Counted from the stretch's first letter, positions 43,802-52,356 are shown. The stretch is 64,000 bases of DNA from Pseudomonas sp. (GCF_030150285.1 NZ_JASLGE010000070.1:59027-123026); one strand, 5' to 3'. The notes: a model not told the origin generated them from the letters alone. Made by a program: numbers and translations.

Positions 43802-45139
43802 ATGACGACTCGTCAGCCACTGTACAAATCCCTGTATGTGCAAGTGATCTTAGCGATCGCAATCGGTATTTTGTTGGGCCACTACTACCCGGAAACGGGT
43901 GTCGCACTCAAACCCCTGGGTGATGGTTTTATCAAACTGATCAAGATGGTCATCGCGCCCATCATTTTCTGTACGGTGGTGAGTGGTATTGCCGGCATGC
44001 AGAACATGAAGTCGGTCGGCAAGACCGGTGGTTATGCCTTGCTCTACTTTGAAATTGTCTCGACGGTTGCGCTGTTGATCGGCTTGATCGTTGTAAACGT
44101 GGTGCAGCCAGGCGCTGGCATGCACATTGACGTGTCCACCCTGGACGCCTCCAAAGTCGCGGCCTACGTCACGGCGGGCGCGGATCAAAGTATCGTTGGC
44201 TTTATCCTCAACGTGATCCCGTCGACCATCGTTGGCGCGTTCGCCAATGGCGACATTCTGCAAGTGCTGATGTTCTCGGTGCTGTTCGGTTTTGCCCTGC
44301 ATCGCTTGGGTGCCTACGGCAAGCCGGTACTGGACTTCATCGACCGCTTCGCCCACGTGATGTTCAACATCATCAACATGATCATGAAGCTGGCCCCCAT
44401 CGGTGCGCTGGGTGCCATGGCGTTCACCATCGGGGCTTACGGTGTGGGCTCGCTGGTGCAACTGGGCCAGTTGATGATTTGCTTCTACATCACCTGCGTG
44501 CTGTTCGTACTGGTCGTTCTGGGTGGCATCGCCCGCGCTCATGGTTTCAGCGTGATCAAGCTGATCCGCTACATCCGTGAAGAGCTGCTGATCGTACTGG
44601 GCACGTCCTCTTCGGAGTCGGCCCTGCCGCGCATGCTGGTGAAAATGGAGCGCCTGGGTGCCAAGAAGTCGGTGGTGGGTCTGGTGATCCCGACCGGTTA
44701 CTCGTTTAACCTGGACGGTACTTCGATCTACCTGACCATGGCCGCTGTGTTTATCGCTCAGGCGACCGACACCCACATGGACCTCTCTCACCAGATCACC
44801 CTGTTGCTGGTGCTGCTGCTGTCGTCCAAAGGGGCGGCGGGTGTGACCGGTAGCGGCTTTATCGTCCTGGCCGCCACCCTGTCGGCTGTCGGCCACTTGC
44901 CGGTGGCAGGTTTGGCGCTGATCCTGGGTATTGACCGCTTCATGTCCGAAGCCCGTGCCTTGACCAACCTGATTGGCAACGCGGTTGCCACGCTGGTGGT
45001 TGCCAAGTGGGTGAAAGAGCTGGACACCGACGTGATGCAGCGCGAGCTGGCATCCGGTGGTAGCCCGCTGGACAACACAATGCCTGAAGATGACCAACTG
45101 GTTGCTGAAGGTCAGATGCCGTCTCAAGTCATGAAGTAA
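43802..45139 (+). CDS. dctA: C4-dicarboxylate transporter DctA
   Basis: This 445-residue sodium/proton-coupled symporter imports succinate, fumarate and malate. Diagnostic segments are FIKLIKMVIAPIIFCTVVSGIAG near 48-70, the serine-rich loop GTSSSESALPRMLVKMERLG near 270, and TGYSFNLDGTSIYLTMAAVF near 300. About eight helices plus two re-entrant loops are expected. The ATG at 43802 follows GAGGA with 8-base spacing; the longer upstream frame is spurious. A sigma-54 promoter precedes it and a UUCG terminator follows. Confidence 0.95.
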   Translation: MTTRQPLYKSLYVQVILAIAIGILLGHYYPETGVALKPLGDGFIKLIKMVIAPIIFCTVVSGIAGMQNMKSVGKTGGYALLYFEIVSTVALLIGLIVVNVVQPGAGMHIDVSTLDASKVAAYVTAGADQSIVGFILNVIPSTIVGAFANGDILQVLMFSVLFGFALHRLGAYGKPVLDFIDRFAHVMFNIINMIMKLAPIGALGAMAFTIGAYGVGSLVQLGQLMICFYITCVLFVLVVLGGIARAHGFSVIKLIRYIREELLIVLGTSSSESALPRMLVKMERLGAKKSVVGLVIPTGYSFNLDGTSIYLTMAAVFIAQATDTHMDLSHQITLLLVLLLSSKGAAGVTGSGFIVLAATLSAVGHLPVAGLALILGIDRFMSEARALTNLIGNAVATLVVAKWVKELDTDVMQRELASGGSPLDNTMPEDDQLVAEGQMPSQVMK

Positions 45140-45151
45140 CGTTAAGCGCAT

Positions 45152-45179
45152 AAAAAACCCATCTTCGGATGGGTTTTTT
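45152..45179 (+). terminator. Intrinsic terminator of dctA
   Basis: AAAAAACCCATC and GATGGGTTTTTT form a perfect 12-bp stem with a stable TTCG loop. It also faces the end of the convergent sprT gene, so it may act both ways. Confidence 0.95.
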
Positions 45180-45187
45180 TTCACCTT

Positions 45188-45682
45188 TTATTCGACCCGT
45201 GTCAGGCCGCTGAACACCAGGGGCTGGCGGCAGCGGCGGCACACATAACCGCGGCCTTGCCTGACCAGGCCATGGCGCTGGGCGGTGAACGCAAAATCGC
45301 TGTCGGGGCAGGGGCAGCGGTAGATATAGCGTGTTGCGCTGCGACGCTTGATTGCGTAAGTGTGGCAGCGGTTGGGAGGCAGTTCGTAGACCCCGCGCAT
45401 GATGAGTTGCCATTCTTCGCCGTGGGGCGCGATACGGTCACCAAACAATTGGTGAGCAATCAAGTGTGCGACTTCGTGGGGGACGGTTTGCTTGAGAAAG
45501 TCGTCGCGGTTTTCGCGGTACAACTGCGGGTTAAAACGCAGCAGATTGTCATGCAGGTGGGCGACGCCGGCTTTTTGCCCGCGCAGCTTAAAGCTCACCA
45601 CGGGGCGCTTGAAGGGTCGTTTGAAAAACAGTTCAGCCTGTTGGAAACAGTGTTCGACGCGGTTATTGAGCAGCTCGGGCAT
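45188..45682 (-). CDS. sprT: SprT family zinc metalloprotease-like protein
   Basis: This 164-residue protein has the zinc motif HEVAH (H69, E70, H73) in VPHEVAHLIAHQLFG and a C-terminal zinc ribbon (YRCPCPDSDFAF ... YVCRRCRQPL). SprT relatives include the eukaryotic Spartan DNA-protein crosslink protease; the bacterial role is poorly known. The ATG at 45682 follows AGGAGA; the extension to 45796 has no support. Confidence 0.9.
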   Translation of the reverse strand: MPELLNNRVEHCFQQAELFFKRPFKRPVVSFKLRGQKAGVAHLHDNLLRFNPQLYRENRDDFLKQTVPHEVAHLIAHQLFGDRIAPHGEEWQLIMRGVYELPPNRCHTYAIKRRSATRYIYRCPCPDSDFAFTAQRHGLVRQGRGYVCRRCRQPLVFSGLTRVE

Positions 45683-45761
45683 GCGGTTCGGTTCTCCTGA
45701 AGCCGCGATTATGCCGCAAGCATCATGGGTTCCGAAGCAGATGGCGCTGAATGGTTCAGGC

Positions 45762-45800
45762 ATGGGCTCGCGATCTGTTGAGCAGTTCGCGAGCACGGGT
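45762..45800. repeat. Degenerate REP remnant
   Basis: CTCGCGATCTGTTGAGCAGTTCGCGAG keeps the REP core around a short loop but lacks the GTAGGAG ends. Confidence 0.5.
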
Positions 45801-45822
45801 GTGCGATGCCAGGTTCGGGCTT

Positions 45823-46425
45823 TTAACCGACGTACTCGGGCCCTACGCCCAGGCCCCAGACAATGACAGTGAACGCCATGATCGCCACTAGCACAATCAA
45901 GCCTACCGCCAGCACCGACGTTGAGAATAAAAAGCCTTCACTCGGATCGATGCTCATAAAGGTCGGCAAACCGACGTACAGCAAGTACACCGTGTAGCAA
46001 ATCGCCGCCGAGCCGACCATCAGGCCCACCCACAGGTGCGGGTAGAGCGCTGCCAGCCCGCCAATAAACAGGGGGGTCGAGGTGTAGGTGGCGAATGCGA
46101 CGCAGCGTGCCAAGCTGGGTTGCGCATCGTAGGTACGGGCCATCCAGTGAATAAAGGCGCTCATGATACCCACCCCGGTCAGCATCGCGGCGTAGGACAT
46201 CAGTGCCATCCATAAGGCACTGCTCGGGGTCAGCATGACGGCTGCGCGGCTGCCGATCTCCCAGCCCACCCGGGTGGTGCCGATATAGGCTGAGACAGCC
46301 GGGATAGCGGCCAGAATCAGGGTATGGGTGAGGTACATGTGGCCGATACTTTCTTCGGCATCAACACGGATCTGGCGCCACTCTTTATCGGGGTGTGTAA
46401 ACAGCCCTACTACGTGATGGATCAT
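45823..46425 (-). CDS. Yip1 family membrane protein
   Basis: This 200-residue protein has about five membrane helices after a short cytosolic N-terminus (MIHHVVGLFTHPDKEWRQIR, the typical YIP1-domain start). Helices include LTHTLILAAIPAVSAYIGT and WVGLMVGSAAICYTVYLLYVG. The ATG at 46425 follows AGGAGC; a start at 46452 is rejected. Its role in bacteria is unknown. It is divergent from ttcA. Confidence 0.85.
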   Translation of the reverse strand: MIHHVVGLFTHPDKEWRQIRVDAEESIGHMYLTHTLILAAIPAVSAYIGTTRVGWEIGSRAAVMLTPSSALWMALMSYAAMLTGVGIMSAFIHWMARTYDAQPSLARCVAFATYTSTPLFIGGLAALYPHLWVGLMVGSAAICYTVYLLYVGLPTFMSIDPSEGFLFSTSVLAVGLIVLVAIMAFTVIVWGLGVGPEYVG

Positions 46426-46662
46426 GGCTGGCGCTCCTGATGTGAATTGCATCTACTGCGAATAGAGATGCTGGCTCAATGCCTTCATCTATCAGTATAG
46501 GGAACTTATAGAACTGCATGGGCGGGTGCTTAGAGCAAATAGTTCTGTGAAACGCGGGCTTATGGCTTTGCAGTCTTTGAAGTGGTTAAAGGGGCTTCGT
46601 CCACTGCGGGTTTTTCAGTAAAATCCCCCGCTTTTGGTCTTAACTCGCGGATTTGAAGGGCT

Positions 46663-47487
46663 ATGGGCACTCTTTCGGTTTCTCAACTTAAACTCCAGAA
46701 GCGCCTGCGTCGGTTGGCAGGCGAGGCGGTGGCTGACTTCAACATGATTGAAGACGGCGACAAGGTCATGGTGTGTCTGTCAGGCGGGAAGGACAGTTAC
46801 ACCCTGCTGGATGTGCTCTTGCACCTGCAGAAGGTGGCGCCCATCCAGTTTGAAATTGTGGCCGTGAACATGGACCAGAAACAGCCAGGCTTCCCCGAGG
46901 ATGTACTGCCTGCGTACCTCGAGGCTCTGGGTGTGGAATACCACATCGTCGAAAAAGACACGTACTCGGTGGTCAAGGAACTGATCCCTGAAGGCAAGAC
47001 CACCTGCTCGCTGTGTTCGCGCCTGCGTCGTGGCACGCTATACACCTTTGCCGACCAGATTGGTGCGACCAAAATGGCGCTGGGTCATCACCGTGATGAC
47101 ATCGTTGAAACCTTCTTCCTTAATATGTTCTTCAACGGCACCCTCAAGGCGATGCCGCCCAAGCTGCGTTCCGATGATGGGCGCAACGTGGTGATTCGCC
47201 CGCTTGCGTATTGCAATGAAAAGGACATTCAAGCGTATTCCGACCTGCAGCAATTCCCGATCATCCCGTGCAACCTCTGTGGTTCTCAGGAAAACCTGCA
47301 GCGCCAGGTGGTCAAAGACATGCTGCAAGAGTGGGACCGCAAGACGCCAGGTCGCACGGAGAGTATCTTTCGCAGCCTGCAACACGTGAATCCGTCGCAA
47401 CTGGCGGACCGTAACCTGTTTGACTTTGCCAGCCTGAAGATCGACGACAGCGCCACGCCTCGTTTCGTCAACCTGCTGAACCTCTAA
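46663..47487 (+). CDS. ttcA: tRNA 2-thiocytidine(32) synthetase TtcA
   Basis: This 274-residue enzyme thiolates C32 of certain tRNAs, using ATP and an iron-sulfur cluster. The PP-loop is SGGKDS (40-45). The CxxC pair CSLC near 116-119 and the later Cys in IIPCNLCGSQ supply cluster ligands. Length and the sequence LGHHRDDIVETFFLNMFFNG are typical. It is followed by the Tag-like gene 30 bases on, likely co-transcribed. Confidence 0.95.
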   Translation: MGTLSVSQLKLQKRLRRLAGEAVADFNMIEDGDKVMVCLSGGKDSYTLLDVLLHLQKVAPIQFEIVAVNMDQKQPGFPEDVLPAYLEALGVEYHIVEKDTYSVVKELIPEGKTTCSLCSRLRRGTLYTFADQIGATKMALGHHRDDIVETFFLNMFFNGTLKAMPPKLRSDDGRNVVIRPLAYCNEKDIQAYSDLQQFPIIPCNLCGSQENLQRQVVKDMLQEWDRKTPGRTESIFRSLQHVNPSQLADRNLFDFASLKIDDSATPRFVNLLNL

Positions 47488-47517
47488 AGTCATCGCCATT
47501 TACCGGGAGCAAAGGGC

Positions 47518-48189
47518 ATGCGCGACTACAAATGGCTGCACGAATACTGTTTGAACCGCTTTGGTTCGTCAGCCGCACTGGAAGCCGAGTTGCCCGTTCC
47601 GCGCACCCCGGCGCAATTGCGCCAGATCAGCGATGACCGTTACCTGTCGACCTTGGCCTTGCGGGTGTTTCGCGCCGGGCTCAAACACAGTGTGGTGGAT
47701 GCCAAGTGGCCGGCATTTGAAGACGTGTTCTTTGGTTTCGCCCCGGAAAAAGTCGTTCTGATGGGGGCTGAACACTTGGAACGCTTGATGCAGGACACAC
47801 GGATTATCCGTCACCTGGGCAAGCTCAAAAGTGTGCCGCGCAATGCCCAGATGGTGCTCGATATTGCCCATGAACACGGCAGTTTCGGGGCGTTTATTGC
47901 CGATTGGCCGGTCACGGACATTGTTGGCTTATGGAAATACCTGGCCAAACATGGGCACCAGTTGGGCGGCTTGTCGGCCCCGCGCTTCTTGCGCATGGTG
48001 GGTAAGGACACCTTCGTGCCGAGCGACGACGTGGTCGCCGCATTGAACGCTCAGCAACTGGTAGATAAGGCACCCACCAGCCTGCGCGACCTGGCCATTG
48101 TGCAGAACGCCTTTAATCAGTGGCATGCCGACAGTGGCCGGCCAATGTGCCAGTTGTCTCAAATGCTGGCGTTCACCGTTAACCACTGA
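47518..48189 (+). CDS. DNA-3-methyladenine glycosylase I-like protein
   Basis: This 223-residue protein matches the Tag-like group annotated in pseudomonads: LRQISDDRYLSTLALRVFRAGLKHSVVDAKWP near 36-67 and LGKLKSVPRNAQMVLDIA near 100-117 resemble Tag's helix-hairpin region. However, the N-terminal CxW start and the zinc-binding Cys/His pairs of E. coli Tag are not visible, so this is a divergent member. Its excision activity on 3-methyladenine is inferred. ATG follows GGGAGCAAAGGGC. Confidence 0.8.
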   Translation: MRDYKWLHEYCLNRFGSSAALEAELPVPRTPAQLRQISDDRYLSTLALRVFRAGLKHSVVDAKWPAFEDVFFGFAPEKVVLMGAEHLERLMQDTRIIRHLGKLKSVPRNAQMVLDIAHEHGSFGAFIADWPVTDIVGLWKYLAKHGHQLGGLSAPRFLRMVGKDTFVPSDDVVAALNAQQLVDKAPTSLRDLAIVQNAFNQWHADSGRPMCQLSQMLAFTVNH

Positions 48190-48210
48190 CCGCTTGAGCG
48201 TATGGCGGCT

Positions 48211-48286
48211 GTAGGAACAGCCGGTCGACGCTCGATGGCTCGCGATCTTTTGATCTTTAAAAGATCGCGAGCAAGCTCGCTCCTAC
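48211..48286. repeat. REPIN-like pair of inverted REPs
   Basis: A GTAGGAACAGCC-type REP is joined through TTTGATCTTTAAAAGATCGC to an inverted REP ending GAGCAAGCTCGCTCCTAC, able to fold as one hairpin. Confidence 0.88.
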
Positions 48287-48300
48287 GGATGGGAGTGTTT

Positions 48301-48427
48301 GTGGGAACGAGCTTGCTCGTGATCTGTTGATCTTAAACCACGCTGGCCGGCACCTTATGTAGCCGTGACCGCAGTAATGGATAGGCCGAAGCTTTTAAAG
48401 ATCAACAGATCGCGAGCAAGCGCCTAC
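48301..48427. repeat. Second REPIN with mosaic spacer
   Basis: GTGGGAACGAGCTTGCTCGT opens it and GATCGCGAGCAAGCGCCTAC closes it. The spacer has the inverse of the CCATTGCTGCGGTCACGGC module (GCCGTGACCGCAGTAATGGA). Confidence 0.88.
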
Positions 48428-48435
48428 AGGGTTGT

Positions 48436-48843
48436 TTACTCCCCCGCCAAACGACGGTCCAACTGGTAACGCCAACGCACGTACAGCATCGCGCTGATGA
48501 ACACCGCTACACTGGCCGCGATTTCCAGCAGGCCGAACAGTTGCCGGTTGGGATCAAACGCAGCCAATGCGCCCTTGATCAGGTACAGGTTGACCACGTA
48601 ACAGGTGAACGAGTGACCGCGTGCGCTGCCCATCAACATGCCGGGCACGAGGATGGCCAGCGGCACCAGTTCGATCAAAAGGATCACCCAAGGCCGCGCG
48701 CCGTGCAGGTTGGCAAACGCCAGGTAGTACACGCACAACAAGCCAATGAGGCCGAAGAAGCACACCAGGCTCAGTGCCCGCATCTGCCGCACACGTGGCA
48801 CCAACCAGTCGATGGAGGGAAGCACCTTTGGCTGTTTAGCCAC
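48436..48843 (-). CDS. DUF2069 membrane protein
   Basis: The protein has 135 residues with four predicted helices (for example LVCFFGLIGLLCVYYLAFANL near 30-50). It starts at GTG 48843, 8 bases after GGAG, overlapping the end of wrbA by 8 bases; the longer frame to 48888 is wrbA in another frame. It lies in one minus-strand run with wrbA and the arsC-type gene. Function unknown. Confidence 0.85.
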   Translation of the reverse strand: MAKQPKVLPSIDWLVPRVRQMRALSLVCFFGLIGLLCVYYLAFANLHGARPWVILLIELVPLAILVPGMLMGSARGHSFTCYVVNLYLIKGALAAFDPNRQLFGLLEIAASVAVFISAMLYVRWRYQLDRRLAGE

Positions 48844-49441
48844 GGCGGTTCTCCAGTTTCGAGGCGATAGTCGCCAGGCGCAGGCCAAGGGCTTTGCACA
48901 GGGCGGTTTCGTGCTCGTCCAGTGTGCGTTTGCCTTCGGCTCCCGCGTAGTGGCTCGGGCCGTAAGGCGTGCCGCCGCCCGTGGTGTTGAGCAGCGCCGA
49001 TTCGCTGTACGGCAGGCCCGTGACCAGCATGCCGTGGTGCATCAAGGGCAGCAGCATCGACAGTAATGTGCTTTCCTGGCCGCCATGCAGGCTGGCGGTG
49101 GAGGTGAACACGCCCGCCGGTTTGCCAACCAGGGCACCGGTCAGCCACAGCGTGCTGGTGCCGTCCAGAAAGTACTTGAGGGGCGCGGCCATGTTGCCGA
49201 AGCGTGTCGGGCTGCCAAGGGCCAAGCCCGCGCAGTGCTTCAGGTCATCGAGGCTGGCGTACAGGGGGCCGTCTTCGGGAATGTCGGGAGACACCGCTTC
49301 GCATTCCGTCGAAATGGCCGGCACTGTGCGCAGGCGCGCTTCCAGGCCGCCCTGTTCGACACCTCGGGCAATGTGGCGGGCCATCTCGGCAGTGGCACCG
49401 TGCCGGCTGTAATACAGCACCAGGATGTAGGGCTCGCTCAC
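48836..49441 (-). CDS. wrbA: NAD(P)H:quinone oxidoreductase, WrbA type
   Basis: This 201-residue flavodoxin-fold enzyme has the FMN phosphate loop YSRHGATAEMARHIARG near 11-27, GSPTRFGNMAAPLKYFLDGT near 80-99 and TASLHGGQESTLLSMLLPLMHHGML near 112-136, all typical of WrbA. It reduces quinones by two electrons. Its start overlaps the stop of the arsC-type gene by 4 bases (ATGA), implying coupling. Confidence 0.93.
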   Translation of the reverse strand: MSEPYILVLYYSRHGATAEMARHIARGVEQGGLEARLRTVPAISTECEAVSPDIPEDGPLYASLDDLKHCAGLALGSPTRFGNMAAPLKYFLDGTSTLWLTGALVGKPAGVFTSTASLHGGQESTLLSMLLPLMHHGMLVTGLPYSESALLNTTGGGTPYGPSHYAGAEGKRTLDEHETALCKALGLRLATIASKLENRRG

Positions 49442-49791
49442 GGCAGGATCTCCAGAATCGCTTCCGGTGGACGGCCAATGACGGCCTTGTCACCGACGAC
49501 CAGAATCGGCCGTTCGATCAGCTTGGGGTGTGCCGCCATCGCCGCGATCAAGTGCGCCTCGCTCAGGCTGGCATCGGCCAGGTTGAGGGTTTTGTACTCG
49601 TCCTCGCCGGTGCGCAAGAGTTGGCGCGCCGTCCTATTCAGCTTGCCGAGCAAGGCACTCAGTTGGGCCGCGTTGAGCGGGGTGTCGAGGTAGCGCACCA
49701 CATGGGGGGCGAGGCCGCGGGCTTCAAGCAGTTCGAGCGCACCGCGCGATTTCGAGCAGCGCGGGTTGTGATAAAGCGTCAGATCGGTCAT
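49438..49791 (-). CDS. arsC: ArsC-family arsenate reductase (glutaredoxin-dependent type)
   Basis: This is a 117-residue thioredoxin-fold protein. The active Cys is C12 in NPRCSKSRGAL; Arg residues in LIERPILV and IGRPPE match those binding oxyanion in E. coli ArsC. No arsB or arsR is nearby, so this may be the chromosomal YfgD/YffB-like paralogue rather than a resistance gene. It is the first gene of the arsC-wrbA-DUF2069 operon. Confidence 0.9.
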   Translation of the reverse strand: MTDLTLYHNPRCSKSRGALELLEARGLAPHVVRYLDTPLNAAQLSALLGKLNRTARQLLRTGEDEYKTLNLADASLSEAHLIAAMAAHPKLIERPILVVGDKAVIGRPPEAILEILP

Positions 49792-49916
49792 GTGCGGGTC
49801 GCTTCTTGCGTAAGGTGGCGGCTATTCTACCCGCCTGGCGGGCGAGCCTGAACCGTGTGCGGTAAATGGCCGCTGTCGATTTTACTTTTTGTGTCTTTAT
49901 CGAGAAGGATCAACGC

Positions 49917-50381
49917 ATGTTCAAGCGACTCATGGCGACTGCGGTCGTCGCCGCCACGTTACTGCTGGCGGGTTGCGGCAATGATTACGGGGTCGATCAG
50001 CACGGTCAGAAGGTCGCTTCCGAGCGACTGGACAAGCAGTGGAAGGTGATTAACTACTGGGCTGAATGGTGCGGGCCGTGCCGGGTCGAAATCCCGGAGC
50101 TCAATGCGCTGGAAAAACAGTTGCAAGGGCAGTCGGTCGGCGTCTTCGGGGTCAATTTCGACGGCTTGCAGGGCAAGGAATTGAGCGATGCCAGCACCGC
50201 GATGGGCATCACCTTTACCGTCTTGGCGCAGGACCCGGCCGAGTTCTTTGAGCTGCCGCGCAGCGAAGCATTGCCTGTGACTTACATCATTGATGAAAAG
50301 GGCAAGGTACGCGCCCAGATGATGGGCGAGCAGACAGCGGCGGGCGTGCTGGCCAAAATCAAGGAATTGAAAGGGGCTTGA
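49917..50381 (+). CDS. TlpA-like thioredoxin-fold lipoprotein
   Basis: The protein has 154 residues. A lipoprotein signal (AATLLLAGC, lipid Cys about 20) precedes a thioredoxin domain with WCGPC near 61-65 and cis-Pro in ALPVTYIID near 124. It should be a periplasmic disulfide reductase or resistance-type thiol protein. The ATG at 49917 follows AAGGA. It is divergent from the arsC operon. Confidence 0.9.
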   Translation: MFKRLMATAVVAATLLLAGCGNDYGVDQHGQKVASERLDKQWKVINYWAEWCGPCRVEIPELNALEKQLQGQSVGVFGVNFDGLQGKELSDASTAMGITFTVLAQDPAEFFELPRSEALPVTYIIDEKGKVRAQMMGEQTAAGVLAKIKELKGA

Positions 50382-50393
50382 CGCCAACCCCGT

Positions 50394-50460
50394 TGCAGGA
50401 GCGAGCTTTTGATGTTGGCGAAGCAAAAGCTCAAAAGATCGCGAGCACGCTCGCTCCTAC
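50394..50460. repeat. REPIN-like element with an internal second hairpin
   Basis: Outer arms GCAGGAGCGAGCTTTTGATG and GATCGCGAGCACGCTCGCTCCTAC-like ends enclose GAGCTTTTG / CAAAAGCTC, a further inverted repeat around TGTTGGCGAAG. It sits between convergent genes. Confidence 0.8.
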
Positions 50461-50467
50461 GGTTGGG

Positions 50468-50872
50468 TCAGCCTTCTTCAGGCCATAGCCGCAATGGCTT
50501 GCCTTCGGCGGGCCAGAAGCGCACTTGCTCGATGGGTGAGATGTCCCAGCGTTGAACCGCTTGCAGGGCCGTGAAGAACCGCTGCTCTTGCTCCATCAGC
50601 GCCGGGGCGCAGGCCTTGCGAGTGCTGCCCACGCCGCCGAAGGTCAGCGTACTGCCGTTCAGGGTGTAGGGGGCGAACCAGTGGTTGCACCCGCCGCTGC
50701 CGTAAGCCCGGCCCTTGTCATCGAAGGTCACGGTCAGGTGGCTGCTGTCGATCAGCGGGCGCTCGCCAATCCACTCCACCACGTAAGCGTGGTTGTGCTG
50801 CAACGTCACCGGGTCCCCTGCACAGCCTGCCAGGCCTGCACCTGTCAGCGCCAACAGCATCAGGCGTTTCAT
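50468..50872 (-). CDS. META-domain lipoprotein
   Basis: This 134-residue protein has a lipoprotein signal (LTGAGLAGC). The META/HslJ-like domain is recognised by LTVTFDDKGRAYGSGGCNHWFAPYTL near 47-72, FGGVGSTRKACAP and EQRFFTALQAVQRWDI. Function is unclear; HslJ is linked to novobiocin and heat response. It starts at 50872 with an ATGA overlap with the upstream zinc-ribbon-like gene. Confidence 0.87.
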   Translation of the reverse strand: MKRLMLLALTGAGLAGCAGDPVTLQHNHAYVVEWIGERPLIDSSHLTVTFDDKGRAYGSGGCNHWFAPYTLNGSTLTFGGVGSTRKACAPALMEQEQRFFTALQAVQRWDISPIEQVRFWPAEGKPLRLWPEEG

Positions 50873-51306
50873 TGCGCAGCCTTTTGGCAGTTGCGGCACA
50901 GGTGTTGGCTGCCTTCGGTGCGCCAGCCCAGTTCAGCGATACGCGCGCTGGCTGCCGGCTTTTGCGCCTTGGCACCCAGTTTGGCATCGACCGCGAACTC
51001 AAATTTCAGCACTTTGGCACAGGCATCGCAGCTGACTTGCCATTCATGGATGGCCAACTCGCCAAACACCGGCCCGTTGGCCACGGCCACCCACTGGCCA
51101 CGCGGGTTGATCAGGTGGCGGACTTTCTCGACCGTCAAGCGCATGGCCAAGTCCTTGCTGCCCTTGAGGGTTACGATCAACACATCATTGTTCTGGATCG
51201 AGCCACCGTTACCGGTGACTTGATAACGGCCCGGCATCAGGGCGCGGCATTCGATCAAGGTGTGTTGTGGGCTCAACAGGTTGTAGCGGAAATCGTGTTC
51301 GACCAT
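50869..51306 (-). CDS. Conserved protein with two C-terminal CxxC motifs
   Basis: The 145-residue cytosolic protein (MVEHDFRYNLLSPQHTLIECRALMPG) has a C-terminal pair CDAC (about 93) and CRNC (about 138) that could form a zinc site. The N-terminal half has an OB- or beta-barrel-like pattern (GRYQVTGNGGSIQNNDVLIVTLKG). I do not recognise a characterised family. It is translationally coupled to the META lipoprotein gene. Confidence 0.72.
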   Translation of the reverse strand: MVEHDFRYNLLSPQHTLIECRALMPGRYQVTGNGGSIQNNDVLIVTLKGSKDLAMRLTVEKVRHLINPRGQWVAVANGPVFGELAIHEWQVSCDACAKVLKFEFAVDAKLGAKAQKPAASARIAELGWRTEGSQHLCRNCQKAAQ

Positions 51307-51366
51307 GGGTCCTCCAAATAGGCCGCTATGCTAGCACGCAGACATCAAGGGCCTCGCCTTGAGGTT

Positions 51367-52356
51367 TCAACCTTCGATCAGGTTGTGCGGCGTGCCGTTT
51401 CTCCAGGCGGCGATGTTGTCCAGCGTGGTGCCGGCAATGGCATTCAGCGCCTCGTGGGTCAGAAAAGCCTGGTGTGCGGTGATGATCACGTTGGGGAAGG
51501 TCAACAGCCGGGCGAGCACGTCGTCTTGTAACGGCAGGTCGGAGCGGTCCTCGAAAAACAACTGGGCTTCCTCTTCATACACATCCAGCCCCAAATAGCC
51601 GAGCTGGCCGCTTTTTAACGCGTCGATCAGGGCGGCCGTGTGCACCAGCGCTCCGCGCCCGGTGTTGATCAGCATGGCACCGTGCTTGAGGGTCGCCAGC
51701 GACTGGCGATTGATCAGGTGTTTGTTGTCGGAGGTCAGCGGGCAATGCAGGCTGATGATGTGCGACCCGGCCAGCAGCGCCGGCAGGCTCACATACTCGG
51801 CCCCCAAGGCCAGCAACTGCGGGTTGGGGTGCGGGTCGAAGCACAGCAGCTTGCAACCGAAGCCGGTCATGATTTTGCCGAAGGTTGCACCGATCTGACC
51901 GGTGCCCACCACACCCACGGTTTTGCCCACCAGATCAAAGCCGGTCAACCCGTGCAGGGTGAAATCGCCTTCACGGGTACGGTTGTACGCGCGGTGCAGG
52001 CGGCGGTTCAACGCCAGAATCAGGGCCACGGCATGTTCTGCGACAGCATGAGGCGAATACGCGGGTACCCGCACCACGTTCAAGCCCAGGCGCTTGGCCG
52101 CCGTCAGGTCGACGTGGTTATACCCGGCCGAACGCAGCGCGATCAGGCGGGTGCCGCCCGCGGCTAATTGCTCGAGTACGGGGGCGCTCAAGTCATCGTT
52201 GATAAACGGGCAGACGACCTCATGGTCATGGGCCAGGAGCGCCGTATCGAGGGTCAGGCGCGCGGGTTGAAAGTGCAGTTCCAGGTCATCAGGCTGGGCA
52301 GCGGCGGTAAAACTGTCGCGGTCATAGGTCTGGCTGCTGAAGAGAATCATGCGCAT
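51367..52356 (-). CDS. ldhA: D-lactate dehydrogenase LdhA (2-hydroxyacid dehydrogenase)
   Basis: This 329-residue NAD-dependent enzyme converts pyruvate to D-lactate in fermentative survival. The nucleotide motif is VGVVGTGQIGATFG near 147-160. Catalytic segments are LINTGRGALVHT (Arg), DVYEEE (Glu) and ITAHQAFLT (His near 296). The ATG at 52356 has AAGGA at good spacing. It ends the gacS run: gacS lies immediately upstream in the same direction, the same pairing as in P. aeruginosa. Confidence 0.93.
   Translation of the reverse strand: MRMILFSSQTYDRDSFTAAAQPDDLELHFQPARLTLDTALLAHDHEVVCPFINDDLSAPVLEQLAAGGTRLIALRSAGYNHVDLTAAKRLGLNVVRVPAYSPHAVAEHAVALILALNRRLHRAYNRTREGDFTLHGLTGFDLVGKTVGVVGTGQIGATFGKIMTGFGCKLLCFDPHPNPQLLALGAEYVSLPALLAGSHIISLHCPLTSDNKHLINRQSLATLKHGAMLINTGRGALVHTAALIDALKSGQLGYLGLDVYEEEAQLFFEDRSDLPLQDDVLARLLTFPNVIITAHQAFLTHEALNAIAGTTLDNIAAWRNGTPHNLIEG

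Noticed and set aside
43850..45184. 444-residue open frame antisense to dctA
   Set aside because: Composition is His/Gln/Asp-rich shadow sequence; dctA is certain on the other strand.
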